DNA from: Neobacillus terrae | GTDB lineage: Bacteria > Bacillota > Bacilli > Bacillales > Cytobacillaceae | Length of the DNA stretch: 64,000 nucleotides | NCBI RefSeq assembly: GCF_011393025.1 | Contig: NZ_JAAOEO010000017.1 | Span: 29,221 to 93,220, forward strand | Direction of reading: 5' to 3' | In this document: piece after piece, positions 52,120-60,585 of the stretch | How the letters are laid out: each line of letters starts with the position of its first letter | Numbering within the stretch: position 1 is the stretch's first letter | Made by a program: the position numbers and the translations under genes | Notes under the pieces: model-generated | What the model saw: only the letters and a program-made list of their open reading frames with translations | Databases searched by the model: none | What the model was told of the DNA's origin: nothing

Positions 52120-52740
52120 ATGAAAGGGAAACGCCAATATTTATTTATCGATTTTGAATTTACAATGCCTGAAAAAAATATGAGAGCGAAGGATTTTTAT
52201 CCTGAAATTATTGAGGCGGGGATTGTAGCTGTTGTGGACAATCAAATCCAGAAGCAATTCTCCACTTACGTTACACCTGTGCAGTTTCCTATTTTGTCTG
52301 AACGCTGCAAATCTTTCTTACATATTACGCAAAAACAGGTGAACGATGGCCTGCCGTTTAGAGAGCTTGCGCGGATGCTCGAGGAGATAGGCAGGAATTA
52401 CGACAATACGGTTGTTACATGGGGAAACATGGATATGAAGGTTCTCCGTCAAAATTGCAGCCGTGCTGGAATATCTTTTCCATTTAAAGCGGCTGAAATT
52501 GATCTTTCAATGGAATATAAAAGGTTCTTTGGAGACCAGAACCAGACAGGGCTCTGGAAGGCAGTTCAGGAATATGGTAAGGAAGGAACCGGGAAACATC
52601 ATAAGGCATTAGATGATGCACTGACAACCTATCATATTTTCAAGCTAGTAGAAAAAGACAAAAGGTACCTTCAAAAACCGGAACCTACTACTATTGGAGA
52701 CCGGGTTGATTTTTCAAAATTATTAAATGAGTTCGCTTAA
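52120..52740 (+). CDS. kapD: DEDD-type 3'-5' exonuclease KapD
   Basis: A 206-residue exonuclease-fold protein. The acidic motifs are FIDFEFTMPE, TWGNMDMKVL and HHKALDDALTTY, as in the DEDDh family. In B. subtilis KapD inhibits the KinA route into sporulation. ATG 52120 follows AAAGAGGGTGAT; the frame is open to 52006 but without a site. It converges with kapB over a terminator. Confidence 0.92.
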   Translation: MKGKRQYLFIDFEFTMPEKNMRAKDFYPEIIEAGIVAVVDNQIQKQFSTYVTPVQFPILSERCKSFLHITQKQVNDGLPFRELARMLEEIGRNYDNTVVTWGNMDMKVLRQNCSRAGISFPFKAAEIDLSMEYKRFFGDQNQTGLWKAVQEYGKEGTGKHHKALDDALTTYHIFKLVEKDKRYLQKPEPTTIGDRVDFSKLLNEFA

Positions 52741-52779
52741 ATGGCCAAATCACGAGAATTGTGATTTGGCCTTTATTTT
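52739..52779. terminator. Terminator between kapD and kapB
   Basis: GGCCAAATCAC (52743-52753) pairs perfectly with GTGATTTGGCC (52761-52771), followed by T-rich sequence. Confidence 0.9.
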
Positions 52780-52780
52780 T

Positions 52781-53161
52781 CTACTTAAAATAATCTTTCT
52801 CAAGTCCTTCAATAAGCTTCAGGCTTAGTTCGTTCCAAGGTGCTGAATCCTGGGAGAGGTCTGCTTTCATTTTATCAACAGCTTCCCTTAAAGATGAGCT
52901 GTATTCCGGCATTTCCTCTTCATATAGCCTGACCATTTTCTTCGGTATGTTGGCTTGTTCACGAAAGGCAAGGGCTCTGCGTTCATGGAAAATCCCTGAA
53001 CTTATTTCTTTTGGGTTATGCAGGTCCCCCTGCATGGGATGTTTCAATACTCCCAAAACCCTGACTAAATAATGCTCGGGACGAATATCCGTAACTTCAC
53101 CTATGTATTTTCCAGTTTTATAGATCGCAGTAACCTTATCTCCTATTTGGAATTCGCTCAC
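52781..53161 (-). CDS. kapB: Kinase-associated protein KapB
   Basis: A 126-residue protein matching KapB, needed in B. subtilis for KinB signalling into the sporulation phosphorelay. The conserved block is YLVRVLGVLKHPMQGDLHNP. No lipobox or signal sequence is seen despite the family's old lipoprotein label. The GTG at 53161 has AAGGAGAGTG upstream; the longer frame to 53209 starts before that site. kinB, its partner in the B. subtilis operon, is absent from this window. Confidence 0.9.
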   Translation of the reverse strand: MSEFQIGDKVTAIYKTGKYIGEVTDIRPEHYLVRVLGVLKHPMQGDLHNPKEISSGIFHERRALAFREQANIPKKMVRLYEEEMPEYSSSLREAVDKMKADLSQDSAPWNELSLKLIEGLEKDYFK

Positions 53162-53265
53162 AGTTTCACTCTCCTTTTTAAATATCAGTTTTATTTTATT
53201 ATGGCGCATGATTTAATAAAAAACAAAGACTTAGTGTTTAAGCATAATATTTGGAGGAATGATAT

Positions 53266-53994
53266 ATGAGACTGAAAAGTGCAGCAATTATTATCACAGT
53301 TATTATGACCCTCGCTGCCTGCGGAACATCCGGCAGCAAAACCAAAACAGGGCAGGAGTCCCATAAGGCTGCATCAAAAACTTCACAAAAGGAAGGTAAA
53401 AAAATGGAGTACCCACAGCTTTCTACCGAAATTGCAGAAAATGAAAAAGCCGTTGAAATGGAAACATCGATGGGCAAAATAAAAATTAAACTATTTCCGG
53501 AATATGCTCCAAAAGCCGTTGAGAATTTTATCAAGCATAGCGAGGAAGGCTATTATAATGGCCTTATTTTCCACAGGGTTATCAAGGACTTTATGATTCA
53601 GGGCGGTGATCCAAAAGGAACGGGAACCGGAGGAGAAAGTATTTACGGAAAACCGTTTGAGGATGAATTCTCAAAGAATCTTTTCAATCTCCGGGGGGCT
53701 CTTTCTATGGCTAATGCTGGCCCAAATACGAACGGAAGCCAATTTTTCATCGTACAGAAATCTGATCTTGATTCACAGATGAAGTCACAAATGGAGCAGG
53801 CAGGTTATCCGAAGGAAATTATAGATGCTTATAATGAGCATGGAGGAACTCCTTGGCTTGATTTCCGGCACACTGTTTTTGGACAGGTTGTTGAGGGGAT
53901 GGATATAGTCGATAAGATTGCCAATACTCCAGTTGGCGCTCAGGATAAACCAAATGAAGATGTAACGATCAAAAAAATTACTGTTATTGAATAA
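53266..53994 (+). CDS. Cyclophilin-type peptidyl-prolyl isomerase, lipoprotein
   Basis: A 242-residue cyclophilin. The signal peptide ends in the lipobox LAAC (near residue 19), followed by a Lys/Ser/Gln linker. The isomerase domain has FHRVIKDFMIQGGDPKGTGTGG and SQFFIV. It probably helps fold exported proteins on the outer membrane face. TTGGAGGAATGAT precedes the ATG. Confidence 0.92.
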   Translation: MRLKSAAIIITVIMTLAACGTSGSKTKTGQESHKAASKTSQKEGKKMEYPQLSTEIAENEKAVEMETSMGKIKIKLFPEYAPKAVENFIKHSEEGYYNGLIFHRVIKDFMIQGGDPKGTGTGGESIYGKPFEDEFSKNLFNLRGALSMANAGPNTNGSQFFIVQKSDLDSQMKSQMEQAGYPKEIIDAYNEHGGTPWLDFRHTVFGQVVEGMDIVDKIANTPVGAQDKPNEDVTIKKITVIE

Positions 53995-54086
53995 GTGTTG
54001 TAGTTGAAATGAAATGCTTGGTTGATGAAAGTGTTATTGATATAATAAATCATTGAGCATCACCTTTTGCAGAAAGGAAGACAAAA

Positions 54087-54293
54087 ATGGTTCAATGGTT
54101 TGTTTTATCATTGTTTTTATATTTTCCTGAAGATAAAAGAGAGTATATACCAGCGGGCATAACCCTTGCTATTTTCTTTATTATGGCTCTGATCGCAATG
54201 AGATACTTTATCGTGATTTCACGAAAAGAAGCCAAAAAGGCAAAAGAGCTGGAAGATAAAATTATGAAAAAAGACACTGAAAGGAACAGCTGA
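54087..54293 (+). CDS. Small single-pass membrane protein, 68 residues
   Basis: I do not recognise a family. The protein has a short N-terminal hydrophobic stretch, a transmembrane segment at about residues 22-44 and a Lys/Glu-rich tail (SRKEAKKAKELEDKIMKK). AAAGGAAGAC precedes ATG 54087. The stop lies within the following terminator, which supports it being a real unit. Confidence 0.75.
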   Translation: MVQWFVLSLFLYFPEDKREYIPAGITLAIFFIMALIAMRYFIVISRKEAKKAKELEDKIMKKDTERNS

Positions 54294-54310
54294 GAAGCTG
54301 TTTTTTTTTG
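54284..54310 (+). terminator. Terminator after the 68-residue gene
   Basis: AACAGCT (54285-54291) pairs with AGCTGTT (54296-54302), followed by a long T-run. Confidence 0.88.
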
Positions 54311-54343
54311 CAAGATAAGAAAGTATATTAGATTCGACTTTGT

Positions 54344-54630
54344 TAAATTATCTAGCTCCATCGCCCAGCGAGTTTTCATCCCTGATAAGCTTCCCGGATT
54401 ATCTTGCATCAAGTATGAGCGTTAGGTGATACTTGGCGCAGCTAGTGTCCATCCCACTTCTCCCTACGATAAGTCAACATCGAAATGCTTCGCATTTCGT
54501 GTATCCTTTATCTCAGTCGAAGTTGAGGCCCGCAGGACGCGGGTCAGAAAGGTGTTGCCACAGGACGTGGCGACCTTAGCCTTTCTTCAAATGGCCATAC
54601 GTCGCTTAACGGGCGCTTGCGCTTTTCTTA
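54344..54630 (+). repeat. Mosaic repeat family A, copy 4
   Basis: It begins AATTATCTAGCTCCATCGCCC and ends CGGGCGCTTGCGCTTTTCTTA. It is one of the longest copies, with interior blocks CAGCTAGTGTCCATCCC, CTTCTCCCTACGATAAG and AGGACGTGGCGACCTTAGCC shared with the copies at 4.7-5.1 and 14.2 kb. Positions 54631-54770 that follow are purine-rich with loose repeats (GGATAAAACCCGG, GGATCGGGAAAAG) and no gene. Confidence 0.78.
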
Positions 54631-54853
54631 ATAAACAGTGAATAAAATCGGGGGAAATGCCCAATAAAGAGGGTCTAATGGATAAAACCCGGTAACGGAT
54701 CGGGAAAAGTTTAACTGATAAAGGCTAAAGAGATAAAATTCGTTAAACTAAGAAAAAGAATCATTCTCCGCAACACATTTGTCTTGGGAAGTTTATTTTA
54801 AAGCCTTTAAGGAGATACTGTTGGACAAATTGCGTTTCTGGAGGAGTATGGTG

Positions 54854-55402
54854 ATGAAGAAAGGTTTGATCCTGATTCCGCTGCTGTTTTTAGCGGGGTG
54901 TACGGAAGGGAATCCGAAAAAAGTGGATGTAAATATGTACAATCCAGCGGGGGACTCATTGGGGACGGTCAAAATATCAGAACAGGCAAAGGGGATAAAA
55001 CTTGAAGTAAATGTTAGTGGTTTGACTCCTGGTGAGCATGCTATACATATTCATGAAAAAGGTAAGTGTGAGGCTCCTGATTTTAAATCTGCTGGGAACC
55101 ATTTTAATCCGGAGAAAAAAGAACATGGCCTCCTTCATCCGAAAGGCGCGCATGCTGGAGACCTGCCAAATTTAATAGTTGAAAGCGATGGGAAAGCAAA
55201 AGAGGAGCTAGTGGCACCTCAGCTAACTCTAAAGAATGGAAAAACATCACTTTTTACAAAAGAGGGAACTTCGATTGTTATTCATGAGGAAAAAGACGAT
55301 GGAATGACTCAGCCCTCCGGCGATTCAGGGAATAGAATTGCATGCGGGGAAATCTCGCTTAATAAAAAAGGGCAGACAAAAGCACAGGATGAAAAACAAT
55401 AA
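54854..55402 (+). CDS. Cu/Zn superoxide dismutase-like lipoprotein
   Basis: A 182-residue secreted lipoprotein with the lipobox LAGC. The Cu/Zn SOD fold is recognisable. Histidines at the copper positions are in HIHEKG and IVIHEE, with the bridging one in GNHFNP. Zinc ligands are in HPKGAHAGDLPN. The disulfide cysteines (GKCEAP, IACGEI) and the arginine in GNRIAC are also present. The four copper ligands look intact, unlike B. subtilis YojM, which is reported to lack two. The ATG at 54854 fits GGAGGAG better than 54848. Confidence 0.88.
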   Translation: MKKGLILIPLLFLAGCTEGNPKKVDVNMYNPAGDSLGTVKISEQAKGIKLEVNVSGLTPGEHAIHIHEKGKCEAPDFKSAGNHFNPEKKEHGLLHPKGAHAGDLPNLIVESDGKAKEELVAPQLTLKNGKTSLFTKEGTSIVIHEEKDDGMTQPSGDSGNRIACGEISLNKKGQTKAQDEKQ

Positions 55403-55409
55403 ACATTAC

Positions 55410-55449
55410 TTGCAGCAGGAAAAATTATTCTTGCTGCTTCTTTGTTTTG
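55410..55449 (+). terminator. Terminator after the SOD-like gene
   Basis: GCAGCAGGAA and TTCTTGCTGC arms (with one bulge), then a T-rich tail. Confidence 0.7.
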
Positions 55450-55562
55450 CTTCAGCATCTAAAATAGTAGAGACTAAGATACTGCTTCAATGTCTCTGTG
55501 CAAACGATTTCTTTTTTTGCTGTTTTACATAAATATTCACTTTTATTTTAAGAATAATTGTT

Positions 55563-55628
55563 TATAATAGATACATAGATTGGAAACGCATTTATTTTTT
55601 TTGAACTTTTAGGAAAACGGTTGCGCAA
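55563..55628 (+). promoter_or_regulatory. Promoter and CcpA/LacI-type operator candidates before the maltose phosphorylase gene
   Basis: TATAAT at 55563-55568 is a good -10 box; the -35 is weak. Downstream, TGGAAACGCATTTA (55581-55594) and GGAAAACGGTTGCG (55612-55625) each match the cre consensus TGWAANCGNTNWCA in about 11 of 14 positions. The second one runs into the palindrome TTGCGCAA. Their position downstream of the promoter suits a roadblock repressor. Confidence 0.4.
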
Positions 55629-55654
55629 TAAAATTAGCTAAAGGATGAAAATAG

Positions 55655-57967
55655 ATGAAAAGACTATTTGAAGTGGACAATTGGAAAATTGTTGAAACTG
55701 AACTCCGTAAAGATGATTTTCGTCTTGCTGAGAGTTTAACAAGTCTTGGTAACGGACATATGGGCATGCGCGGCAATTTTGAAGAAACTTACACAGGCGA
55801 TTTTCACCGCGGGTCATACATTGCGGGAGTCTGGTTCCCTGATAAAACAAGGGTTGGCTGGTGGAAGAATGGTTATCCAGAATATTTTGGCAAGGTGATT
55901 AACTCCATCAATTATATTGGTATTCGTGTTTTACTAGAAGGACAGGAAATTGACCTTTATAAAAATGAGGTTAACGAATACTATCGTGAACTTGATATGA
56001 AGCATGGTGTTCTAACCCGACGATTTGCTGTAAATCATGGCGGAAAAATAACAGAAGTTGAGGCAGTTCGCTTCCTGTCCATTGCAGAGCCGGAACTAGC
56101 TGTTATTAAATATTCTGTAACTCCTAAAAACTATGAAGGTGAAATTACCTTCATCCCGTACATGGATGGGGATATCCGCAACGAAGATTCTAACTATGAT
56201 GAAGATTTCTGGACTGAAATCAGCAAGGGGATTTCTGAATATCAGGGCAGCCTGGTCATGAAAACAAAGGATAATCCATTTGGCACACCAACATTTAAAG
56301 TGGCAGCTTCAATGAAGCTTGATGTTAAAGGCAATGTTGATTCTGTTTCAACTGCACTTAAAAATGAGTACGTTGAAAACACCATCATAGCAAAAACAGC
56401 AAAGGGAGAATCAGTAACACTTTACAAATATATTGCTGTTACAACAGACCGTGACTATTCTGAAAAAGAACTTCTCCAAAAAGGTGAGGAGGTTCTGGCA
56501 AGAAGTACAGCTAAAGGTTTTGAAGAATTACTTGAAGAACATAAGAATGGCTGGCTAAAGCGTTGGGACATTGCTGATATTGAAATTGATGGAGATGAAG
56601 TAGCTCAGCAAGGTATTCGTTTTAATCTGTTTCAGCTTTTCAGTACCTATTATGGTGAGGATGCAAGACTAAATATCGGACCAAAAGGATTTACAGGGGA
56701 AAAATACGGTGGTGCAACATATTGGGATACAGAGGCTTATGCCATTCCTTTTTACCTGTCAACAGCTTCTCCTATCGTGTCTCGAAATTTACTAGTCTAC
56801 CGGCACAACCAATTAGAAGGGGCTTATCACAATGCCCGCCAGCAAGGTCTTAAAGGTGCTCTTTATCCAATGGTTACTTTTACAGGTGTTGAATGCCATA
56901 ATGAATGGGAAATCACTTTTGAGGAAATCCACCGGAATGGTGCAATTGCTTATGCTATTTATAATTATGTGAACTATACTGGGGACAAAGAATATTTAAA
57001 TGAATATGGTATAGACGTTCTTACAGGTATCTCCCGTTTCTGGGCTGACAGAGTACACTACAATAAGAAAAAGGATCAGTACATGATTCATGGTGTTACA
57101 GGGCCCAACGAATACGAGAATAATGTCAGCAATAATTGGTACACCAATACAATTGCAGTCTGGACATTGAAGTATACCCTTGAGGCAGTTGAATACCTGC
57201 AGAAAAATGGGTATGGCAAGCGGGTCGAGGATTTAGGGATTGATGGCGCGGAAATCGGAAAGTGGACAGAAATTATTAAAAAAATGTACTTCCCGTATGA
57301 TGAAGAATTAGATGTATTTGTCCAGCACGATACATTCCTTGATAAAAATTTGATGACTGTTGATGAGCTAGATCCGGCAGAACGACCTATAAATCAGAAC
57401 TGGTCATGGGATAAAATTCTTCGCAGTTGTTTTATTAAGCAGGCGGATGTACTCCAAGGTGTGTACTTCTTGAACCACGAATTCAGTGAAGAAGAAAAGC
57501 GCCGGAATTTTGAATTTTATGAGCCAATGACTGTTCACGAGTCTTCGTTGTCACCTTGTGTGCACTCCATTCTTGCTGCAGAGCTTGGCATGGAGGAAAA
57601 AGCGTATGAAATGTACAATCGTACTGCACGCCTCGACCTTGACAATTACAATAACGACACAGAGGATGGACTCCATATTACAAGTATGACTGGCTCATGG
57701 CTTTCAATTGTCCAGGGGTTTGCAGGAATGCGTACAGCTAACGAAACCTTATCGTTTGCGCCGTTTATCCCTGAAGCATGGGATCGGTTTGCCTTTAAAA
57801 TTGTTTACCGCGGCCGTTTAATCCATGTAGAAGCTACAAAAGATGAAACAGCGATTACTCTGGATGGTCCAGCTCTCACTATTAATCTATATGGCGAAGA
57901 TGTCAATATCCAAGAAAATGGCCGGGTAATAGCTGTGGCTAAACAAAAATTGGAGGAAATACTATAA
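55655..57967 (+). CDS. GH65 glycoside phosphorylase, probably maltose phosphorylase
   Basis: A 770-residue GH65 enzyme. It has the N-terminal beta-sandwich domain (GNGHMGMRGNFEE), then the (alpha/alpha)6 barrel with the general acid in GPNEYENNVSNNWY, and the phosphate-binding HESSLSP segment. It should split maltose with phosphate into glucose and beta-glucose 1-phosphate; trehalose or kojibiose phosphorylase are alternatives in the family. The end overlaps pgmB by one base, which fits the beta-anomer product. No sugar transporter is adjacent. Confidence 0.88.
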   Translation: MKRLFEVDNWKIVETELRKDDFRLAESLTSLGNGHMGMRGNFEETYTGDFHRGSYIAGVWFPDKTRVGWWKNGYPEYFGKVINSINYIGIRVLLEGQEIDLYKNEVNEYYRELDMKHGVLTRRFAVNHGGKITEVEAVRFLSIAEPELAVIKYSVTPKNYEGEITFIPYMDGDIRNEDSNYDEDFWTEISKGISEYQGSLVMKTKDNPFGTPTFKVAASMKLDVKGNVDSVSTALKNEYVENTIIAKTAKGESVTLYKYIAVTTDRDYSEKELLQKGEEVLARSTAKGFEELLEEHKNGWLKRWDIADIEIDGDEVAQQGIRFNLFQLFSTYYGEDARLNIGPKGFTGEKYGGATYWDTEAYAIPFYLSTASPIVSRNLLVYRHNQLEGAYHNARQQGLKGALYPMVTFTGVECHNEWEITFEEIHRNGAIAYAIYNYVNYTGDKEYLNEYGIDVLTGISRFWADRVHYNKKKDQYMIHGVTGPNEYENNVSNNWYTNTIAVWTLKYTLEAVEYLQKNGYGKRVEDLGIDGAEIGKWTEIIKKMYFPYDEELDVFVQHDTFLDKNLMTVDELDPAERPINQNWSWDKILRSCFIKQADVLQGVYFLNHEFSEEEKRRNFEFYEPMTVHESSLSPCVHSILAAELGMEEKAYEMYNRTARLDLDNYNNDTEDGLHITSMTGSWLSIVQGFAGMRTANETLSFAPFIPEAWDRFAFKIVYRGRLIHVEATKDETAITLDGPALTINLYGEDVNIQENGRVIAVAKQKLEEIL

Positions 57968-58638
57968 TGTCACAAATGTTAAAAGCTGTTATTTTTGACC
58001 TGGATGGGGTTATTACAGATACAGCAGAATATCATTATCTTGCCTGGAAAGCATTGGGTGAGGAATTGGATATTCCTTTTACAAGGGAGTTTAATGAGGA
58101 ATTAAAGGGAATATCAAGAATGGATTCACTCGAAAAAATACTTGTACTGGGCGGCCGCGAGAATGATTTTACTTTGGAAGAAAAAAAGATTCTTGCTGAC
58201 CAAAAAAATGTCCACTATTGCAGGCTTATCGAAGATATCACCCCGGCGGATATACTTCCAGGCATTAAGGAACTAATAACTAAACTAAAGGCAGACGGTT
58301 TAAAACTTGGGCTTGCTTCAGTCAGCAAAAATGCGTTTACCGTTATGAACCGCCTGGAACTGACTTCCCAGTTTGATACTATTGTGGATGCAGCAAAGGT
58401 TTTGAAGGGAAAGCCTGATCCTGAAATATTCCTGACAGCAGCAAAGCAATTAAATGTTGATCCTTCAAATTGCGTTGGAATTGAGGATGCAGCGGCCGGA
58501 GTGGATAGTATTAAAGGTGCCGGAATGTTAGCAGTTGGAGTCGGTAACAGTGAAACATTGGCGAAAGCTGATCTTATCTACCCAAATACTGAATCTATTT
58601 CTTTAAGTGAAATAAGAAATTCATTTGAAAATAAATAA
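57967..58638 (+). CDS. pgmB: Beta-phosphoglucomutase
   Basis: A 223-residue HAD-family mutase that converts beta-glucose 1-phosphate to glucose 6-phosphate. The nucleophile and acid/base aspartates are in FDLDGVITDTAEYHYLAWK, with GISRMDSL, ASVSKNA, KGKPDPEIF and GIEDAAAGV following. It starts at the last base of the phosphorylase gene (TAATG overlap), so the two are made together. A terminator follows. Confidence 0.95.
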   Translation: MSQMLKAVIFDLDGVITDTAEYHYLAWKALGEELDIPFTREFNEELKGISRMDSLEKILVLGGRENDFTLEEKKILADQKNVHYCRLIEDITPADILPGIKELITKLKADGLKLGLASVSKNAFTVMNRLELTSQFDTIVDAAKVLKGKPDPEIFLTAAKQLNVDPSNCVGIEDAAAGVDSIKGAGMLAVGVGNSETLAKADLIYPNTESISLSEIRNSFENK

Positions 58639-58650
58639 ACTAGAAGAAGA

Positions 58651-58681
58651 GAGCCACCGGAATTTGGTGGCTTTTTCTATT
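58651..58681 (+). terminator. Terminator after pgmB
   Basis: AGCCACC (58652-58658) pairs with GGTGGCT (58666-58672), followed by T residues. Confidence 0.88.
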
Positions 58682-58887
58682 TAAAAATTTATAGCTTGTT
58701 TCTCGGACCAAACCCTGAGTTTGATCAATAAGCTGTCCTTTAATGCTCCAATTACCCTTCTACCTGAAACCATACCGGACGTTTAATATAAAGTAGATTT
58801 TTTGTGTTTTTAATGAATGTTTCTCTTTAAGGGAGTTAAGGGTAAAGGTAACTGTGTTGCTATAAAACTTTTGGGCTGGAGACTGCT

Positions 58888-60405
58888 ATGAATAAAAAAA
58901 AGAGAAGAATGGAATTTTTATTTGTTATTTTACTTGCAATATGTGTTTATCTCATGTTTTTTACCGGCTATCCTTTTTATATAAAACTGATAGCGGGTAT
59001 TTTTTATCTGGCGATTATTATGGTCAGTATTTTTTCTCTTATACTGGAAAACAGGTCTGCTCCCCACACTTTATTGTGGATGTATGTTTTATTCTTCCTT
59101 CCGCTTATCGGTTATATATTTTATCTTTATTCGGGACAGCTTTATTTAAAGGGGTATCTCTTTCAGACTAAGCGAAGAAATGACAGGGAGGCGTGGGAGA
59201 AGCTTACCAGGACAGAAACGAAACCTGACTTGAACTTTTTACTCGACCAGCAGCGGTCCTTTGCGAAATTTGCGGAGAATGCTTCGGTTACTCCGATTAG
59301 CATTGCAACGAAGGCGTCCGTCTTAAAGAACGGAGATGAGACTTTTACTGAAATAAAAAATCGTCTTCAGAAAGCTAAAAAGTTTATTCATATTGAATAT
59401 TACATTTTCAGGTCTGACCGTCTCGGTAAAGAGATTATTGATATCTTAATTCAAAAAGCAAAGGCCGGAGTGGAAGTTCTTTTTATTTTCGATGCTGCGG
59501 GAAGTTTAAGCCTCTCGGCTAAAGATATTGCCTTAATGATGGAGGCGGGTATTAAAGTTCATCCATTCTCTCCATTAAAATATGGCTTTTTTAATCAGAA
59601 ATTCAACTTCCGCAACCATAGGAAAATTATCATTATCGATGGGGAAATAGGATTCGTAGGCGGCCTGAATGTGGGGGTTGAATATCTAGGACAAGACAAA
59701 AGAATTGGTCACTGGCGAGACACTCATATGGTTTTGGAAGGGGAGGCTGTATTCAACCTTCAGGCTGTTTTTCTACTCGATTGGGAGTATCTAAGCGGAG
59801 AAAGGGTTCTTGAAAGTTACAGCGCGAACAGGCTTCCTGTCCAGGAAGGTGAGATTGATGGAGCCGTCCAGGTTGTTGCCAGCGGACCTGATACACAGCA
59901 GGGCATTATGAGTGACTTTTATTATTCTTTAATTTCCAGTGCGACACAGTCGATATGGATTGCCACACCATATTTTGTTCCTGATGAGTCTATTCGAACA
60001 GCTTTAAGAGTGGCTGCTGCCAAAGGGATTGAGGTAAGGATAATGGTACCGGAGATTAATGACAGCTTTTTAACTCAATATGCAAGCCGTTCCTATTTTC
60101 CTGAGCTTTTACGCTATGGAGTAGAGGTCTATTCCTACCAAAAAGGATTTTTACATCAAAAACTTATAATAGTAGATGGAAATCTTGCGTCAATTGGAAC
60201 TGCCAATATGGACATGCGCAGCTTCCATTTAAACTTTGAGGTTAACGTTTTTCTTTATGGCTCCAGTGCGATTCGGGACCTCGTAGCTCACTATGAGGAA
60301 GATATGAAGGACAGCGAAAGAATTCGTCCTGTAGAGTTTTACAAAAGAGGTATTATTAATCGTTCAAAAGAGTCATTTGCAAGACTGTTTTCTGGCGTAC
60401 TATAA
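58888..60405 (+). CDS. cls: Cardiolipin synthase
   Basis: A 505-residue phospholipase D-family cardiolipin synthase. Two N-terminal transmembrane segments (about residues 8-55 and 58-80) anchor it. The two HKD motifs are HRKIIIIDG with GGLN and HQKLIIVDG with GTAN, both complete. It condenses two phosphatidylglycerol molecules. A GGGCTGGAGA site precedes ATG 58888, and a perfect hairpin terminator follows. Confidence 0.95.
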   Translation: MNKKKRRMEFLFVILLAICVYLMFFTGYPFYIKLIAGIFYLAIIMVSIFSLILENRSAPHTLLWMYVLFFLPLIGYIFYLYSGQLYLKGYLFQTKRRNDREAWEKLTRTETKPDLNFLLDQQRSFAKFAENASVTPISIATKASVLKNGDETFTEIKNRLQKAKKFIHIEYYIFRSDRLGKEIIDILIQKAKAGVEVLFIFDAAGSLSLSAKDIALMMEAGIKVHPFSPLKYGFFNQKFNFRNHRKIIIIDGEIGFVGGLNVGVEYLGQDKRIGHWRDTHMVLEGEAVFNLQAVFLLDWEYLSGERVLESYSANRLPVQEGEIDGAVQVVASGPDTQQGIMSDFYYSLISSATQSIWIATPYFVPDESIRTALRVAAAKGIEVRIMVPEINDSFLTQYASRSYFPELLRYGVEVYSYQKGFLHQKLIIVDGNLASIGTANMDMRSFHLNFEVNVFLYGSSAIRDLVAHYEEDMKDSERIRPVEFYKRGIINRSKESFARLFSGVL

Positions 60406-60413
60406 CTATAAGG

Positions 60414-60448
60414 AAAAAGCTGCATTTTATAAAATGCAGCTTTTTAAA
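60414..60448 (+). terminator. Terminator after cls
   Basis: A perfect 16-bp inverted repeat AAAAAGCTGCATTTTA/TAAAATGCAGCTTTTT with A- and T-runs built into the arms. Confidence 0.93.
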
Positions 60449-60585
60449 ACTGTCTAGCTCAAGCGCCAAAGCTTTTTCAAAAAACCTTATGTTCAGCTGG
60501 TCGCAAAGCTGCTGACAGTACTTCCGAAGATGCATATTCAGTCTTAGTAGTTGCTTCGCTGAACAAGCGTTTCCGCATTTCTTAT
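60447..60585 (+). repeat. Mosaic repeat family A, copy 5
   Basis: It starts AACTGTCTAGCTCAAGCGCC and ends AACAAGCGTTTCCGCATTTCTTA. The interior has TTATGTTCAGCTGGTCGCAAAG and GTACTTCCGAAGA, as in the copies at 5.1 and 14.3 kb. It lies between cls and the 3' end of the second azoreductase, directly after a terminator. Confidence 0.72.

Noticed and set aside
54426..54641. Open frame of 71 codons
   Set aside because: It lies entirely inside family A copy 4, and similar frames in other copies are broken.
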